Assembly: GCF_024662235.1 (NCBI RefSeq)
Contig: NZ_CP096276.1
Location: 2,046,001-2,110,000, forward strand
From: Pimelobacter simplex
Lineage (GTDB): Bacteria; Actinomycetota; Actinomycetes; Propionibacteriales; Nocardioidaceae
Length of the DNA stretch: 64,000 nucleotides
Direction of reading: 5' to 3'
The position numbers and the translations under genes are program-made. A model generated the notes under the pieces. The model saw nothing but the letters and a program-made list of their open reading frames with translations. It made no database searches and was not told the origin of the DNA. Of this stretch, positions 38,683 to 47,512 are shown one piece after another; position 1 is the stretch's first letter; each line of letters starts with the position of its first letter.

Positions 38683-40060
38683 GGTCGCCGAGCGCCGTCT
38701 CGATCGCGCGGTGGAACGTCGGGTAGGCGAAGTGCATCCCGCGCAGCGTCGCCAGCGGCACCTGCGCGTGGATCGCGGTGACGAGCATCCCGATGACCTC
38801 CCCGCCGGACGGCCCGACCGCGGTGGCGCCGACGAGGACGTCGCGGTCGAGGTCGGCGACGACCTTGATGATGCCGTCGTTGCCGACCTTGTGGATCCAG
38901 CCGCGGCTCGACTCGGGCAGCGGCGCGAGCCCCACCCCGACCCGGAGCCCCGCGTCACGGGCCTGCTGCTCGGTCATGCCGACCGAGCCGACCTCGGGGT
39001 CGGTGAAGGTCGCGCGCGAGACGGCGCGGTAGTCGGCACGCGGCTTGCCGTCGTCGGTGAGCACGCGGATGACGATGCCCGCCTGGTACATCGACATGTG
39101 CGTGAAGGCGCCCTTGCCGGTGATGTCACCGATCGCCCAGAGCCCCTGGGTGCCCTTGACCCGCATCCGCTTGGTGACCTCGAGGACCCGCGCCGCGGGG
39201 TCGAGGCCGACGGTGTCGAGGCCCACGTCGCCCAGGTTGGTACGACGGCCCGCGGCCACCAGCAGCGCGTCGGCACCGACCGACGTACCGTCGGCGAGGC
39301 CGATGCTGAAGGCGCCCTCGTGGGCGACCGCGGTGACCCCGACGCCGGTGCGGACGGTGACGCCCTCGGCCTCCAGCGCCGCGCGCACGACCGCGCTGGC
39401 CTCGGGCTCCTCGGGCCCCAGGATCCGGTCGAACGCCTCGATCACGCTCACCTCGACGCCGAACCGGGCGAACGCCTGGGCGAGCTCGCAGCCGATCGCC
39501 CCACCGCCGAGCACGGCCAGGCTGGCGGGCAGCTCGCGCACGCGCACGGCGTCCCGGTTGGTCCAGTACGGCGTGTCCGCCAGGCCCGGGATCGGCGGCA
39601 CCGCCGGCTCGGTGCCGGTGTTGAGCACGACGCCGCGCCGCGCGGTGAGCACGACCTCGCCGTCGGCGGTGGTGACCACGACCCGCCCGGGCCCGGCCAG
39701 CCGACCGTGCCCGCGCACGAACCGGGCACCGGCGCTCTCGAGCCGCTCGACCGCGACCTGGTCGTCCCAGTCGTCGGTGGCCTCGTCACGGATCCGGTCG
39801 GCGACCGTCGTCCAGTCGGCAGTGACCTCGGTGGCGCCGCCGAGCGCCGGGACCCGCCGGGCCTCGGCGAGCGCGTCGGCGGCCCGGATCATCATCTTCG
39901 ACGGGATGCACCCGAAGTAGGGGCACTCCCCGCCGACGAGGCGCCGGTCGACGCCGACCACCTCGAGTCCGGCGCGGGCGAGCGAGGCGGCGACGTGCTC
40001 GCCGCCCGGCCCGAGCCCGATGACGACGACGTCGGCCGCGATCTCCGTGGTGTCCGGCAT
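38675..40060 (-). CDS. FAD-dependent pyridine nucleotide-disulfide oxidoreductase
   Basis: A 461-residue flavoprotein of the dihydrolipoamide/mercuric reductase family. The FAD loop GLGPGG is at 15-20 and the redox pair is Cys46/Cys51 in GGECPYFGCIPSK. The NAD(P) loop is LGGGAIGCELAQAF, and the second FAD motif is LWAIGDITGKG. The C-terminal catalytic HxHPT-x-x-E is altered to HFAYPTFHRAIE, so classical lipoamide reductase activity is doubtful. It may reduce another disulfide or a quinone. It starts at ATG 40058-40060. The SOS box lies 42 bases upstream and could affect it as well as the divergent HNH gene. Confidence 0.87.
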   Translation of the reverse strand: MPDTTEIAADVVVIGLGPGGEHVAASLARAGLEVVGVDRRLVGGECPYFGCIPSKMMIRAADALAEARRVPALGGATEVTADWTTVADRIRDEATDDWDDQVAVERLESAGARFVRGHGRLAGPGRVVVTTADGEVVLTARRGVVLNTGTEPAVPPIPGLADTPYWTNRDAVRVRELPASLAVLGGGAIGCELAQAFARFGVEVSVIEAFDRILGPEEPEASAVVRAALEAEGVTVRTGVGVTAVAHEGAFSIGLADGTSVGADALLVAAGRRTNLGDVGLDTVGLDPAARVLEVTKRMRVKGTQGLWAIGDITGKGAFTHMSMYQAGIVIRVLTDDGKPRADYRAVSRATFTDPEVGSVGMTEQQARDAGLRVGVGLAPLPESSRGWIHKVGNDGIIKVVADLDRDVLVGATAVGPSGGEVIGMLVTAIHAQVPLATLRGMHFAYPTFHRAIETALGDLS

Positions 40061-40101
40061 GACGACAGCCTGGCATGCCGGCACACGTCGCGAAACTACT
40101 A

Positions 40102-40113
40102 GAACATATGTTC
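40102..40113 (+). promoter_or_regulatory. LexA-type SOS box
   Basis: GAACATATGTTC is a perfect 12-base palindrome with the GAAC-N4-GTTC core of Gram-positive and mycobacterial LexA sites. It overlaps the -35 region of a -10-like TAGAGT (40124-40129, preceded by TGC) directed towards the DUF222/HNH gene. LexA binding would repress that gene until DNA damage. Confidence 0.75.
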
Positions 40114-40295
40114 GAGCGCATGCTAGAGTGCCGGGACGGCTGATGGCGGGGTGCTTCGAGTGGCCCCGGGCCCTGAGGCCGAGCTCCGCAGGACAAGAGC
40201 GCGCCTCTCCCAGAGGCAACGCATCGCTGCACCCGAGAGGTGCCTCCTGGCAGGGCGACATCCCCTTTGTCGCGCCTGTTCTTCCGGAGGTCCCG

Positions 40296-41576
40296 TTGTC
40301 CGCCGCCACCACGACGCCGGTCTCACCGCCGCACCCCGTCCTGGCCTGCGCCAAGGCACTCGGCGCCGCGCTCCGCGACGTCGCCCACGTCGAGCCCGTC
40401 TTCATGACGACGGCGGACAAGCAGGCCGCGCTGGTCCGGCTCGCGCAGGTCGAGTCGATGGTCCATGAGCTGCGCCTTCGCGTGCTCGCCGGCGCCGACG
40501 AGATCGGCGACGCGTCCGGCGCCCGCGACTCCGCGGCCTGGCTCTCGTGCGCCGCGCAGATCGACACCAAGACCGCGCGCGCCGACCGGCATCTCGCCAA
40601 GGCGCTCGACCAGCATCCCCACCTCGCCGCCGGCATGCGCGACGGCGCCGTCTCTCCCGCCCAGGCGCACATCATCCTCAGCGGCCTCGACGACCTGCCC
40701 GGCGACGTCGACGACGCGGTCGCGACCGCCGCCGAGCACGAGCTCGTGACCTACTGCGCCGACTTCCGCCCGCGCGAGCTGCGCCGGCTCACCCGGCGCC
40801 TGCTCGAGGTCCTCGACCCAGCCGGAGCCGAGGCGGCCGAGGGCTCGAGGCTCGACGCCGAGGAGCGCCGGGCCCACGAGCGGGCCGCGCTCCACTTCCG
40901 CGACCTCGGCGACGGACGTACGCGCCTGTGGGGCGTGCTGCCGACGCCGGTCAGCCAGCGCCTGGAGCACTACCTCCAGGCCTACACCTCGCCGCGCCGC
41001 CGTCCTGGCGACGACACCTCCCCGGCCGACCCGCCACTCGCCGGCGGACGCCGCGTCCCGCGCCACCGCGCCTACGCCCACGCCCTGGCCGCGCTGCTCG
41101 AGAACGTCGACCCCGACGGGTTGCCCCGCCACGGCGGCGACGCGACGTCGGTGTTCATCACCATGACTCTCGATCAGCTCCGCGCCGACCTGGCCGCTGC
41201 CGGCGTCCTCGCCGCCGACGACGAGACCGAGATCAGCGCCGCCGGCGCTCGCCGGCTCGCCTGCCAGGCGCGGATCCTGCCGGTCGTCCTCGGCGGGCAC
41301 GGCGAGGTCCTCGACCTCGGCCGGGGCCGCCGCCTGCACCGGCCGGCCCAGCGCAAGGCGATCCGCCTGCGCGACCGCGGCTGCCGCGCCGAGGGATGCA
41401 CGACACCGGCCGCCTGGTGCGAGATCCACCACCGCACCCCCTGGGCCGAGGGCGGATCGACCACCGTCGACGACGGCGCGTGCCTGTGCCCGCACCACCA
41501 TCACCGCATCCACGACCCGGCCTACACCCACGAGTGGCTGAGCAGCGGTGCCGTTCGCTACCACCGACGGCAGTAG
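40296..41576 (+). CDS. DUF222 / 13E12-type HNH endonuclease-like protein
   Basis: A 426-residue member of the 13E12 repeat family: an N-terminal DUF222 helical domain (about 20-300) and a C-terminal HNH module. The HNH part has GCRAEGC, WCEIHHRTPWAEGGSTTVDD and CLCPHHHHRIH with metal and catalytic histidines. It starts at TTG 40296-40298, which follows GGAGG (40286-40290) by 5 bases; no better start exists before the conserved region. A leader of about 160 bases separates it from the SOS-controlled promoter. Family members in M. tuberculosis are LexA-regulated and mobile-like; the biological role is not known. It lies at a joint between nusB and the pyr operon. Confidence 0.88.
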   Translation: MSAATTTPVSPPHPVLACAKALGAALRDVAHVEPVFMTTADKQAALVRLAQVESMVHELRLRVLAGADEIGDASGARDSAAWLSCAAQIDTKTARADRHLAKALDQHPHLAAGMRDGAVSPAQAHIILSGLDDLPGDVDDAVATAAEHELVTYCADFRPRELRRLTRRLLEVLDPAGAEAAEGSRLDAEERRAHERAALHFRDLGDGRTRLWGVLPTPVSQRLEHYLQAYTSPRRRPGDDTSPADPPLAGGRRVPRHRAYAHALAALLENVDPDGLPRHGGDATSVFITMTLDQLRADLAAAGVLAADDETEISAAGARRLACQARILPVVLGGHGEVLDLGRGRRLHRPAQRKAIRLRDRGCRAEGCTTPAAWCEIHHRTPWAEGGSTTVDDGACLCPHHHHRIHDPAYTHEWLSSGAVRYHRRQ

Positions 41577-41597
41577 CGGACCGACGCCCACGAGCAA

Positions 41598-41628
41598 CGG
41601 CGCCGCCCAGAGATCCGGAACGGCGCCG
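41598..41628. terminator. Possible bidirectional terminator between the HNH gene and nusB
   Basis: CGGCGCCG occurs at 41598-41605 and 41621-41628 and can pair across a 15-base loop in the 106-base gap between these convergent genes. The arms are self-complementary and no U-tract follows, so support is limited. Confidence 0.35.
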
Positions 41629-41682
41629 CCGATGTCACCCTCCTCAGCCGGAGGCTCCCTCAGACCGAGGACCCGTCACTCG

Positions 41683-42090
41683 TCACACGAGCGAGGACTT
41701 CTTGCGCTGGATCGCGCCGAGCACCCCGTTGACGAACGCCGGCGACTCGTCGGTCGACAGCTCGCGCACGAGCGTCATCGCCTCGGTGACCGCGACCGTG
41801 TCGGGCACGTCGTCGGCCCAGAGCAGCTCCCAGACACCGATCCGGAGCACGTTGCGGTCGACCGCGGGCATCCGGGTCAGGCTCCAGTCGGTGGAGAACT
41901 CCTCGAGCACCTCGTCGATGCGCGCCTGGTGCTCGGAGACACCGCGCACGAGCACGGCGGTGTAGGGGTTCGCGGGGGCCTCGCCCTCCGCGGTGACGCG
42001 CGTGAGCGCCTCGACGCCCGACTCGCCGCGCAGGTCCGCGGCGTAGAGGACGTCAAGGGCGCGCTTGCGGGCCTTGGTCCGGGCTCCCAT
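41683..42090 (-). CDS. nusB: Transcription antitermination factor NusB
   Basis: A 135-residue all-helical RNA-binding protein acting with NusE at boxA of rRNA operons. [20 protein letters not shown] is the typical arginine-rich N-terminus, and AVTEAMTLVRELSTDESPAF with VNGVLGAI closes the fold. ATG 42088-42090 overlaps the efp stop by one base, so efp and nusB are coupled. Confidence 0.96.
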   Translation of the reverse strand: MGARTKARKRALDVLYAADLRGESGVEALTRVTAEGEAPANPYTAVLVRGVSEHQARIDEVLEEFSTDWSLTRMPAVDRNVLRIGVWELLWADDVPDTVAVTEAMTLVRELSTDESPAFVNGVLGAIQRKKSSLV

Positions 42091-42656
42091 CAGCCCTTCA
42101 CACGGCTCAGGTAGGAGCCACCCTCGCGGGTGTCGACCTTGATCTTCTCGCCCTGCTCGATGAAGAGCGGCACCTGGATCTCGGCGCCGGTCTCGAGGGT
42201 GGCGGGCTTGGTCCGGCCGGTGGCGGAGTCGCCGACGACGCCGGGCTCGGTGTAGGAGACGAGCAGCTCGACCGAGGCGGGCATCTCGATGAAGAGGACG
42301 CGGCCCTCATTGGTGGCCAGGATGACCTCCTGGTTCTCCAGGAGGAAGCCCGCGGCGGTACCGACGATGGCCGGGTCGACCTCGAGCTGGTCGTAGTCCT
42401 GGACGTCCATGAAGACGAAGTTGGTGCCGTCGTTGTAGAGGTACTGGAACGAGCGGCGGTCGACCGTGGCGGTCTCGACCTTGGTGCCGGCGTTGAAGGT
42501 CTTGTCGACGTTCTTGCCCGACTCCACGTGCTTGAGCTTGGTGCGGACGAACGCGGGACCCTTGCCGGGCTTCACGTGCTGGAACTCGACCACCTGCCAG
42601 AGCTGGCCCTCCAGGTTCAGCACCATGCCGTTCTTGAGGTCGTTCGTCGTTGCCAT
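42090..42656 (-). CDS. efp: Translation elongation factor P
   Basis: A 188-residue three-barrel protein that relieves ribosome stalling at polyproline. The tip lysine lies in [18 protein letters not shown] (about Lys32). The C-terminal half ends [18 protein letters not shown]. It starts at ATG 42654-42656. The 62 bases before aroQ hold no hairpin, so it may be read through from the aro genes or have its own promoter. Confidence 0.97.
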   Translation of the reverse strand: MATTNDLKNGMVLNLEGQLWQVVEFQHVKPGKGPAFVRTKLKHVESGKNVDKTFNAGTKVETATVDRRSFQYLYNDGTNFVFMDVQDYDQLEVDPAIVGTAAGFLLENQEVILATNEGRVLFIEMPASVELLVSYTEPGVVGDSATGRTKPATLETGAEIQVPLFIEQGEKIKVDTREGGSYLSRVKG

Positions 42657-42718
42657 GCGTCAGCCTTCTGTTGAGGTGTCCAAGAGCGTGAGGCCCACAC
42701 CGGGGCCGACGGACAATC

Positions 42719-43171
42719 CTACTGGGCAGGGGCGGCCGCGATGAATTCCAGCGCCTGCCGGTAGCCGTCGATGCCCTCGCCCTCGATCACCTTGGCCGCG
42801 TGCGGGGTGACCACGGAGGTGTGCCGGAACTCCTCGGGACGCTTCGACGGGGCGCTGATGTGGACCTCGACGAGGGGCGCCGTGAGCTGGGCGCAGGCGT
42901 CGTAGAGGGCGTAGGAGTAGTGGGTCCACGCGGCGGCGTTGAGCACGACCGGCCAGCCGAGGTCGGCCGCGTCGTTGAGCCAGTCGAGCAGCTCGCCCTC
43001 GTGGTTGGTCTGCTGGAAGCGCACCGCGAGGCCGCGCTCGTGGCCCCAGCCGACGCACAGCCGGCCGAGCTCGGCGAGCGTGGTGGTGCCGTAGATCTCG
43101 GGCTGGCGCTTGCCGAGGCGGTTGAGGTTGGGGCCGTTGAGGACGAAGACGTCCCGGGGCGCGCCGCTCAC
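42719..43171 (-). CDS. aroQ: Type II 3-dehydroquinate dehydratase
   Basis: A 150-residue dodecameric dehydratase making 3-dehydroshikimate. Marks are VLNGPNLNRLGKRQPEIYG with the catalytic Tyr, the FQTNHEGE-like FQQTNHEGELLDWL, NAAAWTHYSYAL and the His in VEVHIS. GTG 43169-43171 overlaps the aroB stop by 4 bases. It is the third enzyme of the shikimate pathway. Confidence 0.96.
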   Translation of the reverse strand: MSGAPRDVFVLNGPNLNRLGKRQPEIYGTTTLAELGRLCVGWGHERGLAVRFQQTNHEGELLDWLNDAADLGWPVVLNAAAWTHYSYALYDACAQLTAPLVEVHISAPSKRPEEFRHTSVVTPHAAKVIEGEGIDGYRQALEFIAAAPAQ

Positions 43172-44268
43172 GCCGCACCGCCCGAGATCGCGGCGTACGC
43201 CGCGCGCAGGTCGTCCTCGGAGGGCCCGGCCAGGACGACGGGCTCGGCCAGGTCGGCCAGGACCACGAAGCGCAGCTGGTTGCCGCGGGACTTCTTGTCC
43301 ACCCGCATGGTCGCCAGCAGGGTCTCGAAGTCGGCACCGTCCCACGAGGTCGGCAGCCCGACCCGCCCGAAGGCCGCGCGGTGGCGCGCGACGAGCTCGG
43401 CGGGCAGCGAGCCGGCGCGGGCGGCGAGCTCGGCGACGTAGACGCAGCCGATCGCCACGGCCTCGCCGTGCCGGATGGAGTAGTCGGTCGCCTTCTCGAT
43501 GGCGTGGGCAAGGGTGTGGCCGTAGTTGAGCGCCTCACGGCCCGGGTGCCCGCCCGCGCCGCCGGTCTCGCGCAGGTCTCCGGCCACGACATCGGCCTTG
43601 ACCTGGATCGCGCGCTCGACGAGCTCGCGCAGCACCGGGGAGTCGGCGGTGAGCGCGGCCGGGTCGGTGGTCTCGACGAGCTCGAGGATGCGGGGGTCGG
43701 CGATGAAGCCGCACTTGACGACCTCGCCGAGGCCCGCGACCAGCTCCGCACGCGGGAGCGTGGCGAGCAGGGCCAGGTCGCACAGGACGCCGGCCGGCTC
43801 GTGGAAGGAGCCGACCAGGTTCTTGCCGGCCGGGGTGTTGATGCCGGTCTTGCCGCCGACGGCGGCGTCGACCATGGCGAGCAGCGTCGTCGGCACGTGG
43901 ACGACGGCCACCCCGCGCAGCCAGGTGGCCGCGACGAAGCCGCCGAGGTCGGTGGTGGCCCCGCCGCCGAGCGTGACGACGGCGTCGGAGCGGGTGAACC
44001 CGTCCTCGCCGAGCGCCTCCCAGCACGCGGCGGCGACCTCCCAGTTCTTCGCCTCCTCGCCGTCGGGGACCTGGAGGACGACGACGTCGAGACCCTCCAG
44101 CAGCTCGGCGAAGGGCTCCAGGAGGTCCTCGAGCGACTCGGGGCAGATGATCGCGACGCGCTGGACGCCGTCGGGCAGCAGCCCGCGCAGGCGGTCGAGC
44201 ACGCCGTGGCCCACCACGACGTCGTACGGCGACGCGGTGGCGACGTGGAGGACGGTGGGTGCGGTCAC
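43168..44268 (-). CDS. aroB: 3-dehydroquinate synthase
   Basis: A 366-residue NAD- and zinc-dependent enzyme converting DAHP to 3-dehydroquinate. VTLGGGATTDLGGFVAATW is the NAD loop, and metal ligands appear in ALNYGHTLAHAIE and later RHGEAVAIG. GTG 44266-44268 overlaps the aroK stop by 4 bases. Confidence 0.97.
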   Translation of the reverse strand: MTAPTVLHVATASPYDVVVGHGVLDRLRGLLPDGVQRVAIICPESLEDLLEPFAELLEGLDVVVLQVPDGEEAKNWEVAAACWEALGEDGFTRSDAVVTLGGGATTDLGGFVAATWLRGVAVVHVPTTLLAMVDAAVGGKTGINTPAGKNLVGSFHEPAGVLCDLALLATLPRAELVAGLGEVVKCGFIADPRILELVETTDPAALTADSPVLRELVERAIQVKADVVAGDLRETGGAGGHPGREALNYGHTLAHAIEKATDYSIRHGEAVAIGCVYVAELAARAGSLPAELVARHRAAFGRVGLPTSWDGADFETLLATMRVDKKSRGNQLRFVVLADLAEPVVLAGPSEDDLRAAYAAISGGAA

Positions 44269-44801
44269 GAGGGCTCTCCCTGGGTCGCGATGGCGGTGAC
44301 GATCTCGGCGGCGACCTCGGCCGGTCCGCGGCCGTCGGTCTCGACGGTGAACCGGGCGACGCCCTCGTAGACGGGCGTGCGCTCGTCGAGGAGCTGCTTG
44401 ACCCGGGCCCGGACGTTGCCGAGCAGCAGCGGGCGCCCGGTGCCGAGTCCGACCCGCTTGACCGCGTCGCTCAGGCCGACGCGGAGGAAGACGACGGGGT
44501 GCGCGGCGAGCAGCGCCCTCGTGCCGGGGTCGAGGACCGCTCCCCCGCCCAGCGACAGCACGCCGTCGTGGTCGGTCAGGGCCGCGGCCACGGCCTCGCG
44601 CTCCAGTGTCCGGAACGCGGCCTCGCCGTCCTCGACGAAGATGTCCTGCACGCTCTTGCCGGCGCGCTCCTCGACGATCGCGTCGCTGTCGGCGAAGCCG
44701 ACGCCGAGGCGCTCGGCCACGATCCGGCCCACGGTGGTCTTGCCGGCGCCCATGGTGCCGACCAGGACCACCCGCGGACCCTGCGCGCCGGGACCGGTCA
44801 C
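44265..44801 (-). CDS. aroK: Shikimate kinase
   Basis: A 178-residue P-loop kinase phosphorylating shikimate. The P-loop is [11 protein letters not shown] at about 15-25, then [11 protein letters not shown] with the Mg/shikimate aspartate, LSLGGGAV, and the lid arginine in GRPLL. GTG 44799-44801 overlaps the aroC stop by 4 bases. Confidence 0.96.
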   Translation of the reverse strand: MTGPGAQGPRVVLVGTMGAGKTTVGRIVAERLGVGFADSDAIVEERAGKSVQDIFVEDGEAAFRTLEREAVAAALTDHDGVLSLGGGAVLDPGTRALLAAHPVVFLRVGLSDAVKRVGLGTGRPLLLGNVRARVKQLLDERTPVYEGVARFTVETDGRGPAEVAAEIVTAIATQGEPS

Positions 44802-45976
44802 TTGAACCGGAGCGTGTCGAGGTAGGACTGCACGTTGCGGCGGGTCTCCTGCACGGAGTCGCCGCCGAACTTCTCCAGCACCGCGTCGGCCAGCACGAGC
44901 GCCACCATCGCCTCGGCGACGATGCCGGCGGCCGGGACGGCGCAGACGTCGGAGCGCTGGTGGTGCGCGACGGCCTCCTCGCCGGTGGCGAGGTCGACGG
45001 TGCGCAGCGCGCGCGGGACGGTCGCGATCGGCTTCATCGCCGCACGGACGCGGAGGATCTCACCGGTCGTCATGCCGCCCTCGGTACCGCCGGAGCGACC
45101 CGAGACCCGGCGCAGGCCGTCCTCGGTCGTGACGATCTCGTCGTGCGCGAGCGAACCGGGAGTCGCGGCGAGCTCGAAGCCGTCGCCGACCTCGACGCCC
45201 TTGATCGCCTGGATGCCCATGAGCGCACCGGCCAGGCGCGCGTCGAGGCGCCGGTCCCAGTGCACGTGGGAGCCCAGGCCCGGCGGGAGGCCGTGGACGA
45301 CGACCTCGACGACGCCGCCGAGGGTGTCGCCGTCCTTGTGGGCCTGGTCGATCCGCTCGACCATCTGCTTCGAGCCGTCGGCGTCGAGGCACCGGACCGG
45401 GTCGGCGTCGAGGCGCGCGACGTCGTCCGGGGTGGGGAGGTCGCGGGACGGCGTGCGGACGCCGCCGATCTCGAGGACATGGCTGACGATGCGCGCACCG
45501 GTGGCCTGCTCGAGGAAGTTGCTGGCCACCCGGCCGAGCGCGACACGGGCCGCCGTCTCGCGCGCGGAGGCGCGCTCGAGGATCGGGCGGGCGTCGTCGA
45601 AGTCGTACTTCTGCATGCCGGCCAGGTCGGCGTGCCCCGGACGCGGCCGGGTCAGCGGGGCGTTGCGCGCCTGCTTGTCGAGCACCTCGGCGTCGACCGG
45701 GTCGGCGGCCATGACCGTCTCCCACTTGGGCCACTCGGTGTTGCCGACCTGGATCGCGACCGGACCGCCCTGCGAGCGCCCGTGCCGGATGCCACCGGTG
45801 ACGGTGACCTCGTCGGCCTCGAACTTCATCCGCGCGCCGCGGCCGTAGCCGAGACGACGGCGGGCCAGGGCATCGGAGATGTCGTCGGTCGTGACCTCGA
45901 CGTGGGCCGGCAGGCCCTCGAGGATCGCGACCAGGGAGGGGCCGTGGGACTCCCCCGCGGTCAGCCAGCGCAACAT
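44798..45976 (-). CDS. aroC: Chorismate synthase
   Basis: A 392-residue FMN-dependent enzyme forming chorismate from [36 protein letters not shown], and [13 protein letters not shown] with the family His, plus [16 protein letters not shown], are diagnostic. The ATG at 45974-45976 is chosen because family members begin with [12 protein letters not shown]; the frame is open for 8 codons more. It follows the prepilin peptidase gene by 24 bases. Confidence 0.97.
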   Translation of the reverse strand: MLRWLTAGESHGPSLVAILEGLPAHVEVTTDDISDALARRRLGYGRGARMKFEADEVTVTGGIRHGRSQGGPVAIQVGNTEWPKWETVMAADPVDAEVLDKQARNAPLTRPRPGHADLAGMQKYDFDDARPILERASARETAARVALGRVASNFLEQATGARIVSHVLEIGGVRTPSRDLPTPDDVARLDADPVRCLDADGSKQMVERIDQAHKDGDTLGGVVEVVVHGLPPGLGSHVHWDRRLDARLAGALMGIQAIKGVEVGDGFELAATPGSLAHDEIVTTEDGLRRVSGRSGGTEGGMTTGEILRVRAAMKPIATVPRALRTVDLATGEEAVAHHQRSDVCAVPAAGIVAEAMVALVLADAVLEKFGGDSVQETRRNVQSYLDTLRFK

Positions 45977-46000
45977 GGGAGCAAGTCTCCCATGCGTCAC

Positions 46001-46699
46001 TCAGGCACTCAGGACCTGTCCCACCACGACCGCCAGCAGGGCGCCGAGCACGAGGAACGGGCCGTACGGCACCCGGCGCCGGATCATCGTGCCGCTGCGG
46101 CGCATCGGCACCATCCCCAGCACGCCCAGCACCGCGGCGGCGAGCACCGACACGAGCAGGACGCCCGGGCCGAAGGGGCCGAGCGCGAGGCCGAGGAGCG
46201 CGCCGAGGCGGACGTCGCCGCCGGCCATCGCCCGCGGGCTGAGCAGCCGCATCAGGCCGTAGTAGCCGCCGAGCGCGACCAGGCCGCCGCCCGCCCACAG
46301 CACCACGCCGATGTCGGTCACCGCGGCGCTGGCCACGGCGACGAGCACCGCGACGACCAGCCCGGCCGCCCGGATCAGCCGGGTCGGCAGGTACCAGGTC
46401 ACGTAGTCGATCACCGTCAGCGCACAGCAGACCGGCACCAGCGGTAGCAGCCAGAGCAGGGCCCAGCTCCAGCCGAGGACGAGCCCCAAGACGCCTCCGG
46501 CGACGGCACAGGCCGCCGCCGAGCGGACCGCGAGCCCGGGCCGGGCCGCGAGCTCGGCGAACGGCACGTGGTCGGGGTAGTCCTCGGGGTTCTCGGCCGG
46601 GTCGTGCGCGGGCTCGGGGCACCACGCGACCAGCCGCGGGACGACGAGGCCGCCGAGCGCGCCGACGAGGGCGCAGACCAGCGCCGGGAGCAGCTCCAT
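46001..46699 (-). CDS. A24-type prepilin peptidase
   Basis: A 232-residue polytopic aspartyl protease that processes type IV-like prepilins. Two catalytic aspartates appear in LTVIDYVTWYLPTRL and MAGGDVRLGALLGLAL (the GxGD-like site). The cysteine-rich N-terminal methylase domain of PilD is absent, so it is the short form found with Tad pili. About six helices are present. It sits between aroE (9 bases) and aroC (24 bases) with no pilin genes nearby, a placement often seen in actinobacterial aro clusters. Confidence 0.87.
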   Translation of the reverse strand: MELLPALVCALVGALGGLVVPRLVAWCPEPAHDPAENPEDYPDHVPFAELAARPGLAVRSAAACAVAGGVLGLVLGWSWALLWLLPLVPVCCALTVIDYVTWYLPTRLIRAAGLVVAVLVAVASAAVTDIGVVLWAGGGLVALGGYYGLMRLLSPRAMAGGDVRLGALLGLALGPFGPGVLLVSVLAAAVLGVLGMVPMRRSGTMIRRRVPYGPFLVLGALLAVVVGQVLSA

Positions 46700-46708
46700 G
46701 CGGGGAAC

Positions 46709-47512
46709 CTACCGGGCGGCGAGCGCCTGCTCGCCCGCCGAACGCATGGAGTCGAGTGGTCCGTCGTGACCAGTGAACATCGCGAACTGCAGCACCGCCT
46801 GGTGCACGAGCAGGTCGAGCCCGGTGACGAGCGGCTGGCCGCGCTCAGCCGCGGCGGCGGCCAGCGGCGTGGGCCACGGGTCGTAGACGACCTCGAAGAC
46901 GACCGCGGCGGCGGCCGTGGCGGCCACCAGGACCTCGCTCTGGGCGGCGGCGGGCACGGTCGAGACGACGACCTCGCCGATGATCCCGCCCCCCTCGATC
47001 GGTACGACGTCCACCTCGAGGCCCGGGTGCCGCTCCAGCGCCGCGACGGTCTCGGCCGCCCGGGCCCGGTCGCGGGCCAGGAGCCGGACCGTGCAGGCCC
47101 CGAGCTCGGCGAGCGCGAGGCCCGTGGAGGCCGCGGTCGCGCCGGCGCCGACGATGGTCGCGGCGCCGACCGGGCCGTCGTACCGCTCGCGGACGGCGGC
47201 CATCGCGCCCGGTAGGTCGGTGTTGTCGGCCGCCCAGCCGGCCTCGGTGCGCACCAGCGTGTTGGCGCCGCCCGCCAGCTCGGCCCGGGCGCTGACCGTG
47301 TCGGCGAGGTCGAGCGCCTCGCGCTTGAGCGGCGCGGTCACCGACAGGCCGCGCCACTCCGGTCCGAGCCCGGCGACGAACCCGGCCAGCCCACCCGCCG
47401 GGACCTGGACGGCGTCGTAGGACGCGTCCAGGCCGAGCGCGGCGTACCCCGCCCGGTGCAGGACCGGCGACAGGGAGTGGGCGATCGGGTCACCGACGAC
47501 GGCGCAGCGCAT
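46709..47512 (-). CDS. aroE: Shikimate dehydrogenase
   Basis: A 267-residue NADP-dependent reductase of 3-dehydroshikimate. The substrate loop HSLSPVLHRAGY, the catalytic Lys in VTAPLKREAL, and NTDLPGAM are seen, with the NADP loop GAGATAAST. ATG 47510-47512 overlaps the mltG stop by one base. It is the fourth enzyme of the pathway whose other genes follow downstream. Confidence 0.95.
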   Translation of the reverse strand: MRCAVVGDPIAHSLSPVLHRAGYAALGLDASYDAVQVPAGGLAGFVAGLGPEWRGLSVTAPLKREALDLADTVSARAELAGGANTLVRTEAGWAADNTDLPGAMAAVRERYDGPVGAATIVGAGATAASTGLALAELGACTVRLLARDRARAAETVAALERHPGLEVDVVPIEGGGIIGEVVVSTVPAAAQSEVLVAATAAAAVVFEVVYDPWPTPLAAAAAERGQPLVTGLDLLVHQAVLQFAMFTGHDGPLDSMRSAGEQALAAR

